From positions 9,904,453 through 9,968,452 of the forward strand of contig CM063256.1 in assembly GCA_032158295.1 (NCBI GenBank): DNA of 64,000 bases. Reading direction: 5' to 3'. The translations under genes were made by a program, and so were the position numbers. Below are positions 62,901 through 64,000 of this stretch, in pieces (position 1 is the stretch's first letter; each line of letters opens with the position of its first letter). The notes beneath the pieces are model-generated. The model was not told the DNA's origin. It did not search any database and worked only from the letters and a program-made list of their open reading frames with translations. This stretch comes from Pycnopodia helianthoides (lineage: Eukaryota; Echinodermata; Asteroidea; Forcipulatida; Asteriidae).

Positions 62901-63433
62901 GCCTAGGGCATCAGGCCAAGTGAATTTAAACTGGGATTGTGGCTTAATACTTGTAGATAAAGACATTCTAAAGCAGTATTTTGCATTATGATTGGAAACT
63001 TGAGTGAACCTAACACCTTCACCAGTGTTTGTTGGTTCCACATGCACTCAGTGCTTAGTTTTTAAGTATTACTGCTATTACTAATACCAGTTTGCATTGA
63101 CGTCATCACGCGCCGCCGTCTCAGAGTCAAAACGATGTACATCTTTGTGCGCGCCTAGCGCAGGATGTGTTAATGAGCAACCTTTCTTTTGACCTCTCGC
63201 CGAGGGCGCCCTACACAAATGACGTCATGCGCATAAGGTCTATTATTATGGCAATTCTAAAGCTTTGTCTCTTGAACAATCAGGTACTCATTTATGACCT
63301 CCGCTCTGACAAGCCCTTACTAGTCAAGGATCATCACTATGGATTGCCCATCAAGGCAGTGGAGTTCCACCCCCAAGCTGGAATGGTAGTGTCCACAGAT
63401 AGCAAGGCTGTCAGGATATGGGATGAGCACACT
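53913..63433 (+). CDS. NOL10: NOL10: nucleolar protein 10, N-terminal WD40 part; gene continues past the right edge
   Basis: Nine intact exons: 53913-53978, 55244-55289, 56686-56784, 59170-59207, 59753-59889, 60513-60578, 61089-61235, 62255-62333 and 63284-63433. Donors are GT, acceptors AG. They join in frame to 276 codons and match human NOL10 closely: GKSLPEWLSDRKKR, LIQDFEMPSV, DRYIEFHARYG, IPKFGRD, EVYRLNLEQGR, EGRVECWDPR and IYDLRSDKPLLVKDH, all in the N-terminal WD40 propeller. NOL10 (yeast Enp2) is a nucleolar factor for 18S rRNA processing. A block of about 26 residues (human KPRVRCYD to CLDSE) is missing between exons 3 and 5; a broken copy is at 58231-58298. Both flanking junctions are phase 1, so omission keeps the frame. 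The human protein is 688 residues, so less than half is in the window. Confidence 0.93.
55411..55770. mobile_element. TTAA-bounded MITE, family 4, copy in NOL10 intron 2
   Basis: Starts TTAAAGGCACTGGACACTAT and ends CCAAAGGTGTCCAGTGTCTT then TAA. Interior matches 33767-34138 block for block. It begins about 120 bp after NOL10 exon 2. Confidence 0.88.
57190..57350. repeat. Single-arm copy of the 33428 palindrome family
   Basis: Contains TGCGGGTACAACCATGTG, GAGTGTTCGCTCTGAAAAGA and GGTCTCGACGTTTTGAG, then CACACCATGCACAGC, matching one arm and the right flank of 33428-33730. NOL10 intron 3. Confidence 0.75.
57615..57751. mobile_element. Palindromic MITE in NOL10 intron 3
   Basis: GGGTCTTTTGGGACACTAGG and CAGCAGAATCACCAGGTAAA face the complement of TTTACCTGGTATGTCTGCTG and CTAGCGTTCAAAAGTCTCCC. 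About 137 bp. Its start overlaps the beginning of a 163-codon frame (57601-58092) that shows no known domain. Confidence 0.7.
57910..58085. repeat. Two tandem copies of a 91-bp unit
   Basis: GTCAGAAGTTTGTCAAA, then TTATCCACTCAG and TCTGATGATAT with TTTGTCTTGT, occur at 57910 and again at 58001. It lies inside the 163-codon open frame, which is best seen as chance. Confidence 0.8.
58231..58298 (+). pseudogene. Broken remnant of NOL10 exon 4
   Basis: In frame with exon 3 this reads G-Y-K-T-R-V-R-C-L-K and then a TAA stop at 58260. Human NOL10 at this point has YKPRVRCYD. Further on AAGTTTGAACGG codes K-F-E-R, as in the conserved KFERC, followed in another frame by C-F-D-S and GTAAGG. About 68 bp remain of an expected 78 bp, with several small indels and one premature stop, and the acceptor is AAAG. 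No other candidate exon is visible between 56785 and 59169. Either the exon has decayed in this allele or the assembly is locally wrong. Confidence 0.6.
58871..59046 (-). mobile_element. tRNA-derived SINE, reverse orientation
   Basis: On the minus strand a head with GCTCGGTGGTCTAGTGGTAA and B-box region GGGTTGGAATCCC (one base off the usual box) is followed by GATTTGCCTGTGGATTTT, AAAGTACTGCGTATACAGTG and CGGTGTAAGGGTAAAAC. It is the most complete single copy of the family that forms the dimer at 27265. NOL10 intron, 120 bp before exon 5. Confidence 0.75.
61540..61685. mobile_element. GGCTACGGC-type palindromic MITE
   Basis: TTGGCGGCTGCAGCTATGGC faces GCCGTAGCTGTAGCCGCCAA. Centre has CATGATGACATGTATC. 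A second copy is 65 bp downstream. NOL10 intron after the exon at 61089. Confidence 0.75.
61750..61866. mobile_element. GGCTACGGC-type palindromic MITE, second copy
   Basis: GCAGCTACGGCTACATCGAG faces GCCATAGCCGTAGCTGTAGC then TGCCAATTTGGATACAGCC. Shares the TGTGTCATCATGCAT centre with its neighbour in reverse, so the two copies were probably inserted in opposite orientation. Confidence 0.7.
63091..63247. repeat. CRE-containing dispersed repeat, copy 2
   Basis: Reverse-orientation copy of 11589-11767, with TTGACGTCATCACGC at one end and AATGACGTCATGCGCA at the other, and GAGGGCGCCCTAC inside. It ends 36 bp before the NOL10 exon at 63284. Confidence 0.6.
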
Positions 63434-63861
63434 GTGAGTATGAGGGGTGTGTGTTAACAGTAATTTGTGAGAGGTCCAACAATGGAATGGTGGGCATCTG
63501 GACAAAGTTTGTGTTCCAAAAAAAGTCCCCAAAACGTACTAAACATGAAAAAGGAAATTATATTTTGAGTACAGTTTTGGTTGAAACCCATATTGGTTGT
63601 TTCCATTGGTTACGCAAATCTGGCACGGGTATATTTCCCAGAGCAACATGTTTTTGGTGCCGCATAGCATCCTCAAAAACCTTTCATTTACCATTTTTGT
63701 TGCTATTTATAAACCATTAGTTAGTAGCTTCTACTCTCTCTGTAAAAATAATTCAACTAGTAAACGCAGTTGTGACAAATTTATCATTCTTCATAGTAAT
63801 CAGTGAACCATTCATAATCAAATCTTGTTGTATCACATGTCACAATTTTGCGAACTCTGAT

Positions 63862-63985
63862 TCAAGCACTGTGTACTCGGTACTTTCCCCGAGTTCTGTG
63901 GAAAAAAAAGACTCGTGCCTAATACCCATCAGTGTAAGGGCAAAAAGGCAAAAATAGTATTCTTGATCCCTGATGCAAAATTAAT
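63862..63985. mobile_element. Rearranged SINE fragment
   Basis: CAAGCACTGTGTACTCGGTA then CCCGAGTTCTGTGGAAAAAA is in the orientation of the 58871 copy, but the following CAGTGTAAGGGCAAAAAGGC to CCTGATGC is the SINE tail in the opposite orientation. The piece is an inverted fusion of two parts of the same SINE. Confidence 0.5.
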
Positions 63986-64000
63986 GTGTATTGTACCTGA

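Overview
This is nuclear DNA of an animal with intron-rich genes. The coding exons are short (38-249 bp), are bounded by GT/AG splice sites, and are separated by introns of about 0.4 to 7 kb full of short non-autonomous transposons. The gene set (two SMCT-type SLC5 sodium/solute symporters, ATPSCKMT, NOL10), the tRNA-derived SINEs and the many palindromic TTAA-bounded MITEs point to an invertebrate deuterostome. I think an echinoderm, probably a sea star, is most likely, but that is inference from recalled repeat families, not proof.

Layout. 1-8179 (minus): the first two coding exons of an SLC5 transporter (SLC5-B) whose remainder lies off the left edge. Its 7.1-kb first intron holds a complete 7SL/SRP RNA gene (6457-6758) and, 74 bp upstream on the same strand, a Ser-type tRNA gene with anticodon UUA (6833-6913). 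12089-15347 (minus): ATPSCKMT, complete in four exons. 15348-20037: intergenic, with a 0.74-kb 21-bp minisatellite and a palindromic MITE. 20038-38211 (minus): SLC5-A, a complete 16-exon, 625-residue SMCT-like symporter ending in a PDZ ligand, with introns carrying at least ten transposon copies or palindromes. 38.2-53.5 kb: no recognisable protein gene, but a possible 5' exon of SLC5-A, a 0.6-kb tandem array with conserved splice-donor-like sites, other tandem arrays, a 175-bp palindrome and a 1-kb AT-rich minisatellite. 53913-63433 (plus): the N-terminal WD40 half of NOL10 in nine intact exons, running off the right edge; the exon expected between exons 3 and 5 appears only as a broken remnant.

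The genes do not form one pathway. The SLC5 pair imports small carboxylates or similar solutes with Na+; ATPSCKMT methylates the mitochondrial ATP-synthase c subunit; NOL10 works in ribosome biogenesis; 7SL RNA serves the signal recognition particle. The points most worth checking are the 7SL/tRNA pair nested in an SLC5 intron, the UUA anticodon, the ruined NOL10 exon, the head-to-head SINE dimer with a 13-bp target duplication, and the many long palindromes.
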